Source of the DNA: Succiniclasticum ruminis DSM 9236 | GTDB taxonomy: Bacteria > Bacillota > Negativicutes > Acidaminococcales > Acidaminococcaceae | Direction of reading: 5' to 3' | Assembly: GCF_900112895.1 (NCBI RefSeq) | Contig: NZ_FONL01000002.1 | Coordinates: 1-64,000, forward strand | Length of the DNA: 64,000 bases | Part shown: positions 1 through 7,836 of the stretch, piece by piece | How positions within the stretch are numbered: position 1 is the stretch's first letter | Layout of the letters: each line of letters opens with the position of its first letter | Notes under the pieces: generated by a model | Databases searched by the model: none | The model's input: the letters and a program-made list of their open reading frames with translations, nothing else | What the model was told of the DNA's origin: nothing | Translations under genes and position numbers: made by a program

Positions 1-729
1 CACAGCTCCACTACGTTGCTGGGCTGGGACAAGGCTGTTGCTCCCAACTGGCGGGCCGGTGCGTATGCCGGTTACAGTAAAACGGGTTTTGCGGACAATA
101 CGGCAGGCAACGAGCTGAAAGACACACGCATTGGCCTGTACGCCGGTTACAACAAAGCCGGACGGGAAGGTCTGGTGTTCCTGAATTATGGCTGGATGCG
201 CAACAAACTGCACAGGGGCGTTATGGGCATGACTGCCGGTGCGGATTATCACAGCCGCATTCTGGAACTGGGCGGCGAGTATCTGTACGACCTGCATGCG
301 CGGAAGGATGTCCCCTGGCATGTCCGGCCTTATGTGAACATACAGCTGTCCAGGCTGTGGCAGAACGGTTACAGCGAAACGGGTGCCGGCGTATTCAACC
401 AGGTCGTGGAGAGCAAGCACAACGATTATTTCGGCGCAGGGGCCGGGGTAGAGTTCAAACGCTACCTGGCCGGAGGAAATTATGCCGTCCGGGCCGGCAT
501 CCGTCACGCCTTTGCCGGCGCGGAACCGGGACTGCGATACAGTTATATGGGCGATCAGGCGAACAGCTACGATATGCGCAACGTGCAGGACAGAACGCAC
601 TTTGTTTTATCCATCGGCGGTGAGACGGAACTTGGCAAAGGCTGGAGCATCGGCGGCGATGCCGGCTTTGTGCGGGGCAGTCACGACAAAGACTGGTCCT
701 GCTCTGTAACGGTAAGGCGCATGTGGTAA
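1..729 (+). CDS. Autotransporter beta-domain protein, C-terminal part (partial at window start)
   Basis: The reading frame is open from base 1, so only the last 242 residues are present and the start lies upstream. What is visible is an outer-membrane beta-barrel: alternating aromatic and polar strands with repeated AGAYAGY, GLYAGY and VFLNYGW segments, Gly/Asn/Asp-rich turns, and a final strand ending in Arg-Met-Trp. A terminal aromatic residue is typical of barrels inserted by BamA. The pattern fits the C-terminal translocator domain of type V autotransporters; the passenger is outside the window. It is followed at once by a strong terminator, so it ends its own transcription unit. The substrate and passenger function cannot be told. 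Confidence 0.8.
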   Translation, partial: HSSTTLLGWDKAVAPNWRAGAYAGYSKTGFADNTAGNELKDTRIGLYAGYNKAGREGLVFLNYGWMRNKLHRGVMGMTAGADYHSRILELGGEYLYDLHARKDVPWHVRPYVNIQLSRLWQNGYSETGAGVFNQVVESKHNDYFGAGAGVEFKRYLAGGNYAVRAGIRHAFAGAEPGLRYSYMGDQANSYDMRNVQDRTHFVLSIGGETELGKGWSIGGDAGFVRGSHDKDWSCSVTVRRMW

Positions 730-748
730 AACGATAAATAATAAACGT

Positions 749-785
749 AAGAGGTATCGGATTTTGTCCGGTGCCTCTTTTTTTT
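749..785 (+). terminator. Rho-independent terminator after autotransporter gene
   Basis: A 12-bp stem (AGAGGTATCGGA against TCCGGTGCCTCT, two G-T pairs) with a 4-5 nt loop is followed by a run of eight T. It begins 20 bases after the stop codon. Confidence 0.85.
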
Positions 786-872
786 AAACAAACTTTATGG
801 TAAAATTATTGGAAAGATATCTTATAGCTGCCGGGTGGTTTGGCAGTTATAAGTTACGGAGGAGGCAGTTTT

Positions 873-2303
873 ATGAAACCCAGATATTCTGCTATGCTGT
901 TGGCGTTGTCTCTCGGCATTACGGCATCCGCGTTTGCGTCGACGCCTTATGACGATGTTCCGCTGGATCACTGGGCCTATGACGCGATTGAGACATTAAC
1001 GGTTCACGGCGTCATCGACGGGTATCCGGACGGTACTTTCAGAGGGAATCAGCCGATTACCCGTTTTGAAATGGCCAAGATGATCCGTAACGCAGTGTTA
1101 AGTCAGGATGAGATCCATGACAAAGACAGAAAGCTGCTGGATAAATTAGCCAACGAATATAAAGAAGAACTGAAAGGATTTAACGTCCGTATCGTTGAAT
1201 TAGAGCGCAGGGTCGGTAATATCCAGTGGAAAGGAAATATCCGCTACCGCTATATTAACGACCATACGTCCGATGGCGGCGGCGGTATGATGGCTCTCTT
1301 CGGCGGTGGAGACGGCGGTTCCCGCAAAAAATCTACGCTTCAGTATCTGACCGCTACATTGGAACCTGATATCAAAATTGCCAAAAACTGGACCGGCCAT
1401 CTGCGTATGAATTACAATCTTGACCTGCAATCCGGCGGCAATTCTACCAATGACACGTTTGGCGGCGGTGGCGGCAACGATATCATGAGCATGTTCATGG
1501 GCGGCGGCGGAGGCCGCAAAGTGAAAGAATTTTACCTTGACCGCGCCTTCTTACACGGTGATTATAAGAATCTGCAAATCAATATTGGCAGACTTCCGTA
1601 TACATCATTTGCTGACAGGGGACTGGTCGTGAATGACAACGTGACCGGCGCCCAGGTTGTGTATGGAACTAAGTATAAAGCCGCTTTAACTGCGGGCCGT
1701 GTCAATGCGGATCCTAATGGAACGAAAAACAGCGGTGGCTTCATGGCCATGTTCGGTGGCGGCGGCACTTCCCAGAAAACGCATTATTACGGTGTAGAAG
1801 TCTTTACAGCGCCGGGTAAGGCAACGTTTGGCGCGGGTTTCCACCGGTTCGGAAACAGGAATTTTGATGACGGCGGCGGTATGATGGCTCTCTTCGGCGG
1901 TGGCGGAACAGAGAAACAGCATGCCAACATCTATTCGGTCGGCGCAAGTTATCAGTTTGACAATATCTTCGGTCTGAATGCCGCGGCAGCATGGAACACC
2001 ATGAAGGACATGGGTTATGACGGCTCCAAACGTTCCTGGCAGGTTGAAGCCACATTTGGTAAGGAAGATCAGAAGAAGGCGGGTAATGTAACCGGTTATG
2101 TTGCCTACAGACATTTGGGCAATTCCGTAAGCTGGCGGCCTGATTATGAAGTGATGAATTCCGGACAGAAGGGCTGGGATGTCGGTGTTAAATATGTAAT
2201 TTACAAAGATATCGTAGCATCCCTCCGGTACTTCAGAGGCAAGTCGATTAAAGATAATACCGATGAAAATACCTTGTTCGGTGAAGTGTATTGTTACTTC
2301 TGA
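873..2303 (+). CDS. OmpM-like porin with S-layer homology (SLH) domain
   Basis: 476 residues. Start chosen at the ATG at 873, which has GGAGGAGG nine bases upstream; an earlier in-frame ATG at 840 would place this RBS inside the gene. Residues 1-22 are a signal peptide ending ASAFA. Residues about 26-76 are one SLH domain (YDDVPLDHWAYDAI, then DGYPDGTFRGN and ITRFEMAKM). A charged helical linker (about 80-115) follows, then a beta-barrel to the terminal Tyr-Phe. In Negativicutes such proteins tether the outer membrane to polyamine-modified peptidoglycan through the SLH domain while the barrel acts as a porin. Odd: four putative loops carry glycine runs around a Met-Met-Ala-Leu-Phe core, two of them nearly identical in DNA (see repeats). 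No transport specificity can be inferred. Confidence 0.88.
   Translation: MKPRYSAMLLALSLGITASAFASTPYDDVPLDHWAYDAIETLTVHGVIDGYPDGTFRGNQPITRFEMAKMIRNAVLSQDEIHDKDRKLLDKLANEYKEELKGFNVRIVELERRVGNIQWKGNIRYRYINDHTSDGGGGMMALFGGGDGGSRKKSTLQYLTATLEPDIKIAKNWTGHLRMNYNLDLQSGGNSTNDTFGGGGGNDIMSMFMGGGGGRKVKEFYLDRAFLHGDYKNLQINIGRLPYTSFADRGLVVNDNVTGAQVVYGTKYKAALTAGRVNADPNGTKNSGGFMAMFGGGGTSQKTHYYGVEVFTAPGKATFGAGFHRFGNRNFDDGGGMMALFGGGGTEKQHANIYSVGASYQFDNIFGLNAAAAWNTMKDMGYDGSKRSWQVEATFGKEDQKKAGNVTGYVAYRHLGNSVSWRPDYEVMNSGQKGWDVGVKYVIYKDIVASLRYFRGKSIKDNTDENTLFGEVYCYF
1277..1309 (+). repeat. 33-bp direct repeat, copy 1, in porin gene
   Basis: Identical over 33 bases to 1871-1903, with four more matching bases upstream after one mismatch. 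It encodes a Gly-Gly-Gly-Met-Met-Ala-Leu-Phe-Gly-Gly segment in a predicted loop. Confidence 0.85.
1871..1903 (+). repeat. 33-bp direct repeat, copy 2, in porin gene
   Basis: Exact copy of 1277-1309. Two diverged relatives lie between them, near 1456-1518 (core IMSMFMGGGGG) and 1732-1770 (core GGFMAMFGGGG). Confidence 0.85.
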
Positions 2304-2400
2304 TTTAATCCTTTGAGGTGAATCAAAGCCTTATGCTTTCGTGTTCAATCATATATTAAATTCAATAACACGCATACACATTAACAGATACATTATGTAA

Positions 2401-2432
2401 AAGATACCGGAACTGTTCCGGTATCTTTTTTT
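2401..2432 (+). terminator. Rho-independent terminator after porin gene
   Basis: A perfect 12-bp stem (AAGATACCGGAA against TTCCGGTATCTT) with a 3-nt loop runs directly into a T tract. It lies about 100 bases after the porin stop; the bases between (2304-2400) hold nothing recognisable. Confidence 0.88.
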
Positions 2433-2480
2433 GCGTCCTGCACAGGCTACGCCTTGTGGAGCATACAATAAAATAGCGGT

Positions 2481-2509
2481 TTGTAACTTTTATGTAGATT
2501 TGCTATCAT
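2481..2509 (+). promoter_or_regulatory. Sigma-70-type promoter for SLC13 transporter
   Basis: TTGTAA (2481-2486), a 17-base spacer and TATCAT (2504-2509). The predicted start near 2516 would give a leader of about 425 bases before the transporter ATG at 2943. Confidence 0.55.
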
Positions 2510-2515
2510 AAGTTA

Positions 2516-2942
2516 AATAATAGCATTGGAATATTTCATTCTTTTGACTTAGCCTGTCGGAAATATTCCTTTGCCTGTTATTTACCGATTTACAACGCGG
2601 TCTTACGCGTTGAGAGAGTTTCCCTGATACAGGTCTGTAGCGGGCACCTGTGTTACGGGTCTATTCTCCGGCAGCAGCTTTAAGCGGTTGTTGCTGCTTG
2701 TAATTGCCAGAGGAATAATTTTGGGAAGATTTCCTGACATTAATGAGGCACTGCGGCAATTACAACTCCTCTTGCAGGCACTCCGCCATTTTACGGCGGA
2801 GTGCTGTTGCGGGGAATTTTTCAGCAAAGATTTGCTGTCAGATATAGTTTTGTTTTGATCTTTGGTATTTAGCACGGAGGTAAAATTCTGCTGCTTGTTT
2901 TATCTCCTGCACTAAATATAATCTAAAAGAGGAGGAGTTATA
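2516..2942 (+). promoter_or_regulatory. Long structured 5' leader of unknown class upstream of SLC13 transporter
   Basis: This 427-base stretch has no credible gene but holds at least seven inverted repeats in series: 2528-2537/2560-2569 (10 bp), 2593-2599/2606-2612 (7 bp), 2627-2634/2646-2653 (8 bp), 2671-2678/2690-2697 (8 bp), 2698-2708/2755-2765 (11 bp enclosing 2711-2715/2731-2735), 2778-2787/2795-2804 (10 bp, GC-rich) and 2822-2827/2832-2837 (6 bp). A classic terminator is not evident, although TTTTT follows the GC-rich hairpin by 12 bases. The T-box, cobalamin, TPP, RNase P, tmRNA and SRP signatures I know were not found. It may be a metabolite-sensing leader or contain a separate small RNA; both are inference. 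The end next to the gene carries the RBS AGAGGAGGAG. Confidence 0.5.
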
Positions 2943-4217
2943 ATGGCTCAGTCCACAAAGTGTCTCATTTTGTTAGCCGTAATTGCCTTATTCTTCGTTA
3001 CCGAAATCATTCCTTTGGCAGTTACCGCTATGGCCGGCTCTATTGCCTGCGGCCTGCTGGGATTTATCCCGGCTAAGCAGGTGTTCAGCGGCCTGTCCAA
3101 CTCCACCGTTGTTCTGTTCGCCGGCATGTTCGTTGTAGGCGCTGCTATGTTCTACACCGGCCTGGCCCAGAAGATTGGTGAAACTGTAGTAAAACTCACC
3201 GGTACCGGTGAAAACAGCCTGATGATCGGCGTTATGCTGGTCGGCGCGGGGTTATCCTCCGTTCTGTCCAACACCGGTACGGCTGCCTGCTTACTGCCTG
3301 TAGTATTAGGCGTGTGCGCGGCAGCAAAGATTCCTGCTTCCACCGAGTTAATGCCTCTGGCTTTCGCCTGCGGCCTCGGCGGTATCATCACCCTGGTAGG
3401 TACGCCTCCTAACATCATCGCGTCCGGCGCTATGACCCAGGCCGGTTACCGCGCTTTCGGATTCTTCGAATTCGCGAAGATCGGTATCCCCCTGACCCTG
3501 GCAGGCCTGATTTACATGATGTTCATCGGCAAACACCTGCTCCCGAAACGGGTCATTTCAGAAGATACGGAAGTTGAACAGGAAATCGAAGCGAACGAAA
3601 CCTCTTCCAGCAAGATGGTTGTTTCCGGCGTTATCCTGTTAGCCGTAGTTCTGACCATGGCTCTGGGTATCAAAGGCGTTACCCTGGAAATGGCAGCTAT
3701 CACCGGCGCTATCGTTGCTGTACTGACCGGCTGCTTAACTGAAAAACAGGCCTATGCCTCCATCGACTGGGTAACCATTTTCCTGTTCGCTGGTATGATG
3801 CCTGTATCGTCCGCTATGGATAAAACCGGCGCCGGCAAGGTTATCGCTGAATGGGCAGTAAGCCTGATGGGCGGTTCCCCGTCCCCGATGATCGTGACCG
3901 CTGTGTTGTTTATCCTGTCCTGCGGCCTGACCCAGTTCATGTCCAACACTGCATCCGCAGCTCTGCTGTGCCCGATCGGTATCGCAATCTCCAAACAGCT
4001 GGGCGCTGATCCGGCAGCCGTTCTGATGGCTATCGCCGTTGCAGCATCCTGCGCATTTGCTACTCCGGTAGGCACGCCTCCGAACACCCTGGTATTAGGC
4101 CCCGGCGGATTCAAATTCATGGACTACGTAAAAGCAGGTACCGGTCTGGTACTCGTCTGCTTCGTTGTTTCTCTGATCCTGATCCCGATGTTCTGGCCTT
4201 TCTTCCCTGGCAAATAA
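2943..4217 (+). CDS. SLC13/DASS-family anion (dicarboxylate-type) transporter
   Basis: 424 residues, inner membrane, about 11 hydrophobic segments. Two inverted-repeat halves are marked by paired Ser-Asn-Thr motifs (SVLSNTGTAACLLP and QFMSNTASAALLCP) and paired Gly-Thr-Pro-Pro-Asn motifs (LVGTPPNIIASG and PVGTPPNTLVLG). In the divalent anion:sodium symporter family these form the sodium and carboxylate sites. Substrates of relatives include succinate, malate, citrate and sulfate, so the exact one is open. An RBS, AGAGGAGGAG, lies just upstream. Transcribed alone behind a long structured leader and convergent with a LysR regulator, which may or may not control it. Succinate or another dicarboxylate would suit a fermentative Negativicute, but that is inference. 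Confidence 0.85.
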   Translation: MAQSTKCLILLAVIALFFVTEIIPLAVTAMAGSIACGLLGFIPAKQVFSGLSNSTVVLFAGMFVVGAAMFYTGLAQKIGETVVKLTGTGENSLMIGVMLVGAGLSSVLSNTGTAACLLPVVLGVCAAAKIPASTELMPLAFACGLGGIITLVGTPPNIIASGAMTQAGYRAFGFFEFAKIGIPLTLAGLIYMMFIGKHLLPKRVISEDTEVEQEIEANETSSSKMVVSGVILLAVVLTMALGIKGVTLEMAAITGAIVAVLTGCLTEKQAYASIDWVTIFLFAGMMPVSSAMDKTGAGKVIAEWAVSLMGGSPSPMIVTAVLFILSCGLTQFMSNTASAALLCPIGIAISKQLGADPAAVLMAIAVAASCAFATPVGTPPNTLVLGPGGFKFMDYVKAGTGLVLVCFVVSLILIPMFWPFFPGK

Positions 4218-4245
4218 TTTGAAAATCAACAAAGCAGCGTAAATT

Positions 4246-4287
4246 AAATCAGGACGTCGCTTCGTAAGAAGCGCGTCCTGACTTTTT
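4246..4287. terminator. Terminator between convergent SLC13 and LysR genes
   Basis: TCAGGACG pairs with CGTCCTGA, continued by GCTTC/GAAGC around a small loop, then ACTTTTTATT. The A-rich left flank could let it serve the minus-strand LysR gene as well. Confidence 0.75.
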
Positions 4288-4306
4288 ATTTGTGCGTTTA
4301 TCTGTC

Positions 4307-5203
4307 TTACAAACCTTTCTTCTGAAGGCAGAGGTCGATAAAATCCTGCAGCGGTCGGCTGATATATATGTTTTTCAGAATGGCAAGCCGGATCATCAGC
4401 CTCATATTGATAGGGATGCACAGCAGATGGGAAATATCTTTTCCGGCGAAAATCTTGTCTGCCATCTGTTTCGTACAAAAGCAGGCTCCCTTTCCGGTCA
4501 GGCACAGATCCAGCAAAATCTCCGTGCTTTTGGAAATCAGGGCGACATGAGGTATGATATTGTGCTTTTCAAAAAACGAGTCTATCAGTATTCTGCTTTT
4601 ACTGCCTGACTCCGATAACAGGAAGGGACAGGCGGCCAGCGGACTGAAATCTCCCCGGCCCATCTGTTGTTGTTTCTCCGGTGAAAGCAGTGCGATAGGA
4701 ATATATAAATAGGGTTCTTCCTCTAAAAAGGGCATGGTCGTGATCAGCGGAATCTCTTCGGGGATGTTTGCGATGAAAAGCTCGATGCGCTTTTCCAGCA
4801 GCTGGTTCAAAAGGTCTTCATTGGTAGATTCCGTTATCCGGATACAGATGTTAGGATGCAGTGTACGGTATTCCTCGAGAAGATGCGGCAGCAGGTATCG
4901 GCCGCGCATGGGAGTGATACCGATACGAAGCTCTCCCCGGTCATCCATGGCAATGTCATGGAACTGTGTCTGCATGGAACGGTAAAGCCTGTCGAACCTG
5001 CCTGCGTAATCGTAAAAGACCTGCCCGGCATAGGTCAGCTGGAAGCAGGGTCTTCGCAGGAACAGTGTGCAGCCCAGTTCTTTTTCCAGCGCGTTCATAT
5101 GTCCGCTGAGGGCCTGCTGGGTGATGTGCAGTTGCTCTGCCGCCCGGCTGATGCTCTTTTCATTTACCACTTTAAGGAAATATTGCATGGGAAGGATGTT
5201 CAT
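4307..5203 (-). CDS. LysR-family transcriptional regulator
   Basis: 298 residues. Residues about 1-60 form the winged helix-turn-helix (MQYFLKVVNEKSISRAAEQL, then ITQQALSGHMNALEKELG and LF-RR), and about 90-298 the substrate-binding-like effector domain with the GELRIGITP opening strand. The ATG at 5203 is preceded by AAAGGGGTG; an ATG seven bases further upstream is out of frame. LysR proteins usually bind as tetramers near a divergent target promoter, but here the neighbour on the 5' side (hemL) runs the same way and the SLC13 gene is convergent, so the target is unclear. The effector is unknown. Confidence 0.9.
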   Translation of the reverse strand: MNILPMQYFLKVVNEKSISRAAEQLHITQQALSGHMNALEKELGCTLFLRRPCFQLTYAGQVFYDYAGRFDRLYRSMQTQFHDIAMDDRGELRIGITPMRGRYLLPHLLEEYRTLHPNICIRITESTNEDLLNQLLEKRIELFIANIPEEIPLITTMPFLEEEPYLYIPIALLSPEKQQQMGRGDFSPLAACPFLLSESGSKSRILIDSFFEKHNIIPHVALISKSTEILLDLCLTGKGACFCTKQMADKIFAGKDISHLLCIPINMRLMIRLAILKNIYISRPLQDFIDLCLQKKGL

Positions 5204-5345
5204 AATACATTTTCACCCCTTTTGTTTCACTCCTGTACAGTTTTCTTCTTGTATAATATTTAATTTTTCAACAATTTGCAAGATGGTTTTATAAAACTTT
5301 TCCAGGAAATATACTTACAGAACGAAAGAGGGCGTTTGTTTTTCA

Positions 5346-5388
5346 GATAAAAAGAGAAACCGGCATCCGTTTTAGCGGGTGCCGGTTT
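5346..5388 (-). terminator. Terminator of the hem operon
   Basis: Read on the minus strand, AAACCGGCA pairs with TGCCGGTTT (extended by CCCG/CGGA) and is followed by CTCTTTTT. It lies about 60 bases beyond the hemL stop codon. Confidence 0.8.
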
Positions 5389-5449
5389 TATATGTAAAGA
5401 TTGTATCCGTAAAGAATTGCTGATTACAGTATTTTGAAGCCTGCCAGAG

Positions 5450-6748
5450 TTATTTACTTTCTGCTGCTTTCTTAAACGCAACGTTCGCTGCCGCTACAGT
5501 CTTTGCGAAATCTTCGTCGCTGTGAGCAAGGGAGATGAAATTGGTCTCAAACTGGGAAGGCGGCAGGTAGATGCCCTGTTCCAGCATGCTGTGGAAGTAG
5601 ATGCGGAAAGCGTCCTGATCGCAGGCGGTGGCGTCCTCGTAGTTGGTGACTTCCTTCTCGGAGAAGAACACGGTGAACATGGAACCCAGGCGGGGAACCT
5701 GCACCGGAACGCCGGCTGCATCGGCAGCTGCTTTCAGCGCGTCTGTCAGTTCCGCATTCCGTTTTGTCAGGGTGGCGCAGACATCATTTTCTTTCATATA
5801 CGTGAGAGCCGCGATACCGGCAGCCATGGCCAGAGGGTTGCCGGAAAGCGTGCCGGCCTGGTACATGGGGCCTACAGGGGAGACCCAGTTCATGATTTCC
5901 CGTTTGCCGCCGTACGCCGCCACCGGCAGACCGCCGCCGATGACTTTGCCCAGGCAGGTGATGTCCGGCTCGATGTGATATAAGGACTGGCTGCCGCCCT
6001 GGGCGGAGCGGAAACCGGACATGACTTCGTCAATGATCAGCAGGCTGCCGTATTTCTTTGTCAGCTCGCGGATGGCTTGTAAGTAACCGTCTTTCGGCAG
6101 TACCAGACCCATGTTGCCGGGGGTGGGCTCCATGATGACGGCGGCAATCTCTTTGCCTTTTTCCGAAAATACTTTCTCCAGCGCAGGCAGATCGTTGAAA
6201 GGAACGGAGAGGGTGGTCTCCGCCGTGCCTTTGGTCACGCCGGGGCTGTCGGGCACGCCGAAGGTGGTGGCGCCGGAACCGGCATGTACTAACAGGGCAT
6301 CGCTGTGGCCGTGGTAGCAGCCAATGAATTTCACGATGCAGTCCCGTCCTGTATAAGCCCGGGCCAGACGGATGGCGGACATGGTAGCTTCTGTGCCGGA
6401 GTTAACCATGCGCACCATATCCATGGAGGGAACCAGTTCACAGACCAGTTTGGCCAGCGCTACTTCCGCGCCGGTAGGAGCGCCGAAGCTGGTGCCTTTG
6501 GCAGCCGCTTCCTGCACGGCTTCCGTAACGACCGGGTGGGCGTGGCCTAACAGCAGCGGGCCGTAGGATAAAACGTAATCAATGTATTCGTTGCCGTCCA
6601 GGTCGTATAGCTTGCTGCCTTCGCCTTTTGCAATGAAAGGAGGATTGCCTCCCACGCTGCGGAAGGAACGCACCGGGCTGTTGACGCCGCCGGGGATATA
6701 CTGTTTGGCTTCCGCAAAGACGGAAGAAGATTTGGATAAGGTATTCAT
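5450..6748 (-). CDS. hemL: Glutamate-1-semialdehyde 2,1-aminomutase
   Basis: 432 residues from the ATG at 6748; the ATG two codons upstream (6754) sits only one base after the AGGTG RBS. A cytosolic PLP enzyme that turns glutamate-1-semialdehyde into 5-aminolevulinate, the second step of the C5 pathway. The family signatures are clear: [12 protein letters not shown] near the N-terminus, [29 protein letters not shown], the PLP aspartate in [12 protein letters not shown] and the PLP lysine in [11 protein letters not shown]. It is the last gene of the minus-strand tetrapyrrole operon, about 86 bases after hemB and just before the operon terminator. Confidence 0.96.
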   Translation of the reverse strand: MNTLSKSSSVFAEAKQYIPGGVNSPVRSFRSVGGNPPFIAKGEGSKLYDLDGNEYIDYVLSYGPLLLGHAHPVVTEAVQEAAAKGTSFGAPTGAEVALAKLVCELVPSMDMVRMVNSGTEATMSAIRLARAYTGRDCIVKFIGCYHGHSDALLVHAGSGATTFGVPDSPGVTKGTAETTLSVPFNDLPALEKVFSEKGKEIAAVIMEPTPGNMGLVLPKDGYLQAIRELTKKYGSLLIIDEVMSGFRSAQGGSQSLYHIEPDITCLGKVIGGGLPVAAYGGKREIMNWVSPVGPMYQAGTLSGNPLAMAAGIAALTYMKENDVCATLTKRNAELTDALKAAADAAGVPVQVPRLGSMFTVFFSEKEVTNYEDATACDQDAFRIYFHSMLEQGIYLPPSQFETNFISLAHSDEDFAKTVAAANVAFKKAAESK

Positions 6749-6834
6749 TCGCATTCACCTGCTTTTCCAATTTAACTCATATAACATTGACCGGAGCATT
6801 CGCAACCGGCCAATTTCATTTTTACTGATTCTCT

Positions 6835-7821
6835 TTATTGTTCTTTCAGCCACCGCGCCACATCTAAGGCGTGGTAAGTGATGATCATCTTGGCGCCGGC
6901 CCGTTTGAAGCTGAGCATGGTTTCCATGACGATGCGCTTTTCATCGATCCAGCCCCGTTCCGCTGCCGCTTTCACCATGGCATATTCGCCGCTGACGTTA
7001 TACACGCAGAGAGGACGGTTAAAGGTTTCGTGGGCTCTTCTGGTAACGTCCTGATAAGCCAGGGCAGGTTTTACCATGACAATGTCCGCGCCTTCTTCAA
7101 TATCCAGCGCGATTTCCCGCATGGCTTCGTCGCTGTTGCCCGGGTCCATCTGATATCCTTTGCGGTCGCCTTTGCCGGGAGCGGAATCCGCCGCGGCGCG
7201 GAAGGGTCCGTAATAGGCGGAAGCAAATTTGGCGCTGTAGGCCATAATGGCTGTGTTAGTGTAGCCCGCGTCGTCTAACGCTTTGCGCATGGTGGCTACG
7301 TACCCGTCCATCATGTTGGAGGGGGCGATGATATCCGCGCCGCACCGGGCCTGGCTGACAGCCAGCTTGGCCAGGTTGGGCAGGGTCTTGTCATTGTCCA
7401 CGGAGGCGCAGTCCGGGGTCAGAATGCCGCAGTGACCGTGGGTGGTGTATTCACAGAAGCAGGCGTCGGTGATGACCACCATCTCCGGATATTTCGCTTT
7501 AATGGCTTTGCTGGCCCGCTGCACCGGTTCGTTGTCGTCCCAGGCGCTGCTGCCTTCTTCATCTTTGTAAGAGGGGAGGCCGAACAGCAGCACGGCGGGG
7601 ATGCCAAGTTCCACTGCTTCGTCTACGGCTTCCATTACCCGGTCCACAGACCACTGGTAATTGTTTTTCAGGGTTTCAATTTCGTTCTTTACATTTTCGC
7701 CCGGTACCACAAACAGGGGGAAAATCAAATCTTTTACGCTGAGGCTCGTCTCCCGGATCAGGCTGCGCAGGTTTTCGGTAGCACGCAGGCGGCGGGGACG
7801 GTAAATGGGAAATCCGGTCAT
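6835..7821 (-). CDS. hemB: Porphobilinogen synthase (5-aminolevulinate dehydratase)
   Basis: 328 residues, the usual length. Condenses two 5-aminolevulinates to porphobilinogen. The Cys-rich DACFCEYTTHGHCG segment is the zinc-binding form of the active site (Cys-x-Cys-x8-Cys), and the Schiff-base lysines lie in AYSAKFASAYYGPF and MVKPALAYQD. The ATG at 7821 has AAGGAAG eleven bases upstream. It follows the cobA-hemD fusion after 15 bases and precedes hemL in the same operon. Confidence 0.96.
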   Translation of the reverse strand: MTGFPIYRPRRLRATENLRSLIRETSLSVKDLIFPLFVVPGENVKNEIETLKNNYQWSVDRVMEAVDEAVELGIPAVLLFGLPSYKDEEGSSAWDDNEPVQRASKAIKAKYPEMVVITDACFCEYTTHGHCGILTPDCASVDNDKTLPNLAKLAVSQARCGADIIAPSNMMDGYVATMRKALDDAGYTNTAIMAYSAKFASAYYGPFRAAADSAPGKGDRKGYQMDPGNSDEAMREIALDIEEGADIVMVKPALAYQDVTRRAHETFNRPLCVYNVSGEYAMVKAAAERGWIDEKRIVMETMLSFKRAGAKMIITYHALDVARWLKEQ

Positions 7822-7836
7822 GATGTAAACACTTCC

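Noticed and set aside
1277-1903. Short CRISPR-like or phase-variable repeat array
   Set aside because: Only two identical copies, in frame inside a porin gene and far apart; they encode loop inserts.
2603-2875. Open frame of 90 codons on the minus strand in the SLC13 leader
   Set aside because: No RBS, no recognisable protein features, and it runs through a series of inverted repeats that are better explained as RNA structure.
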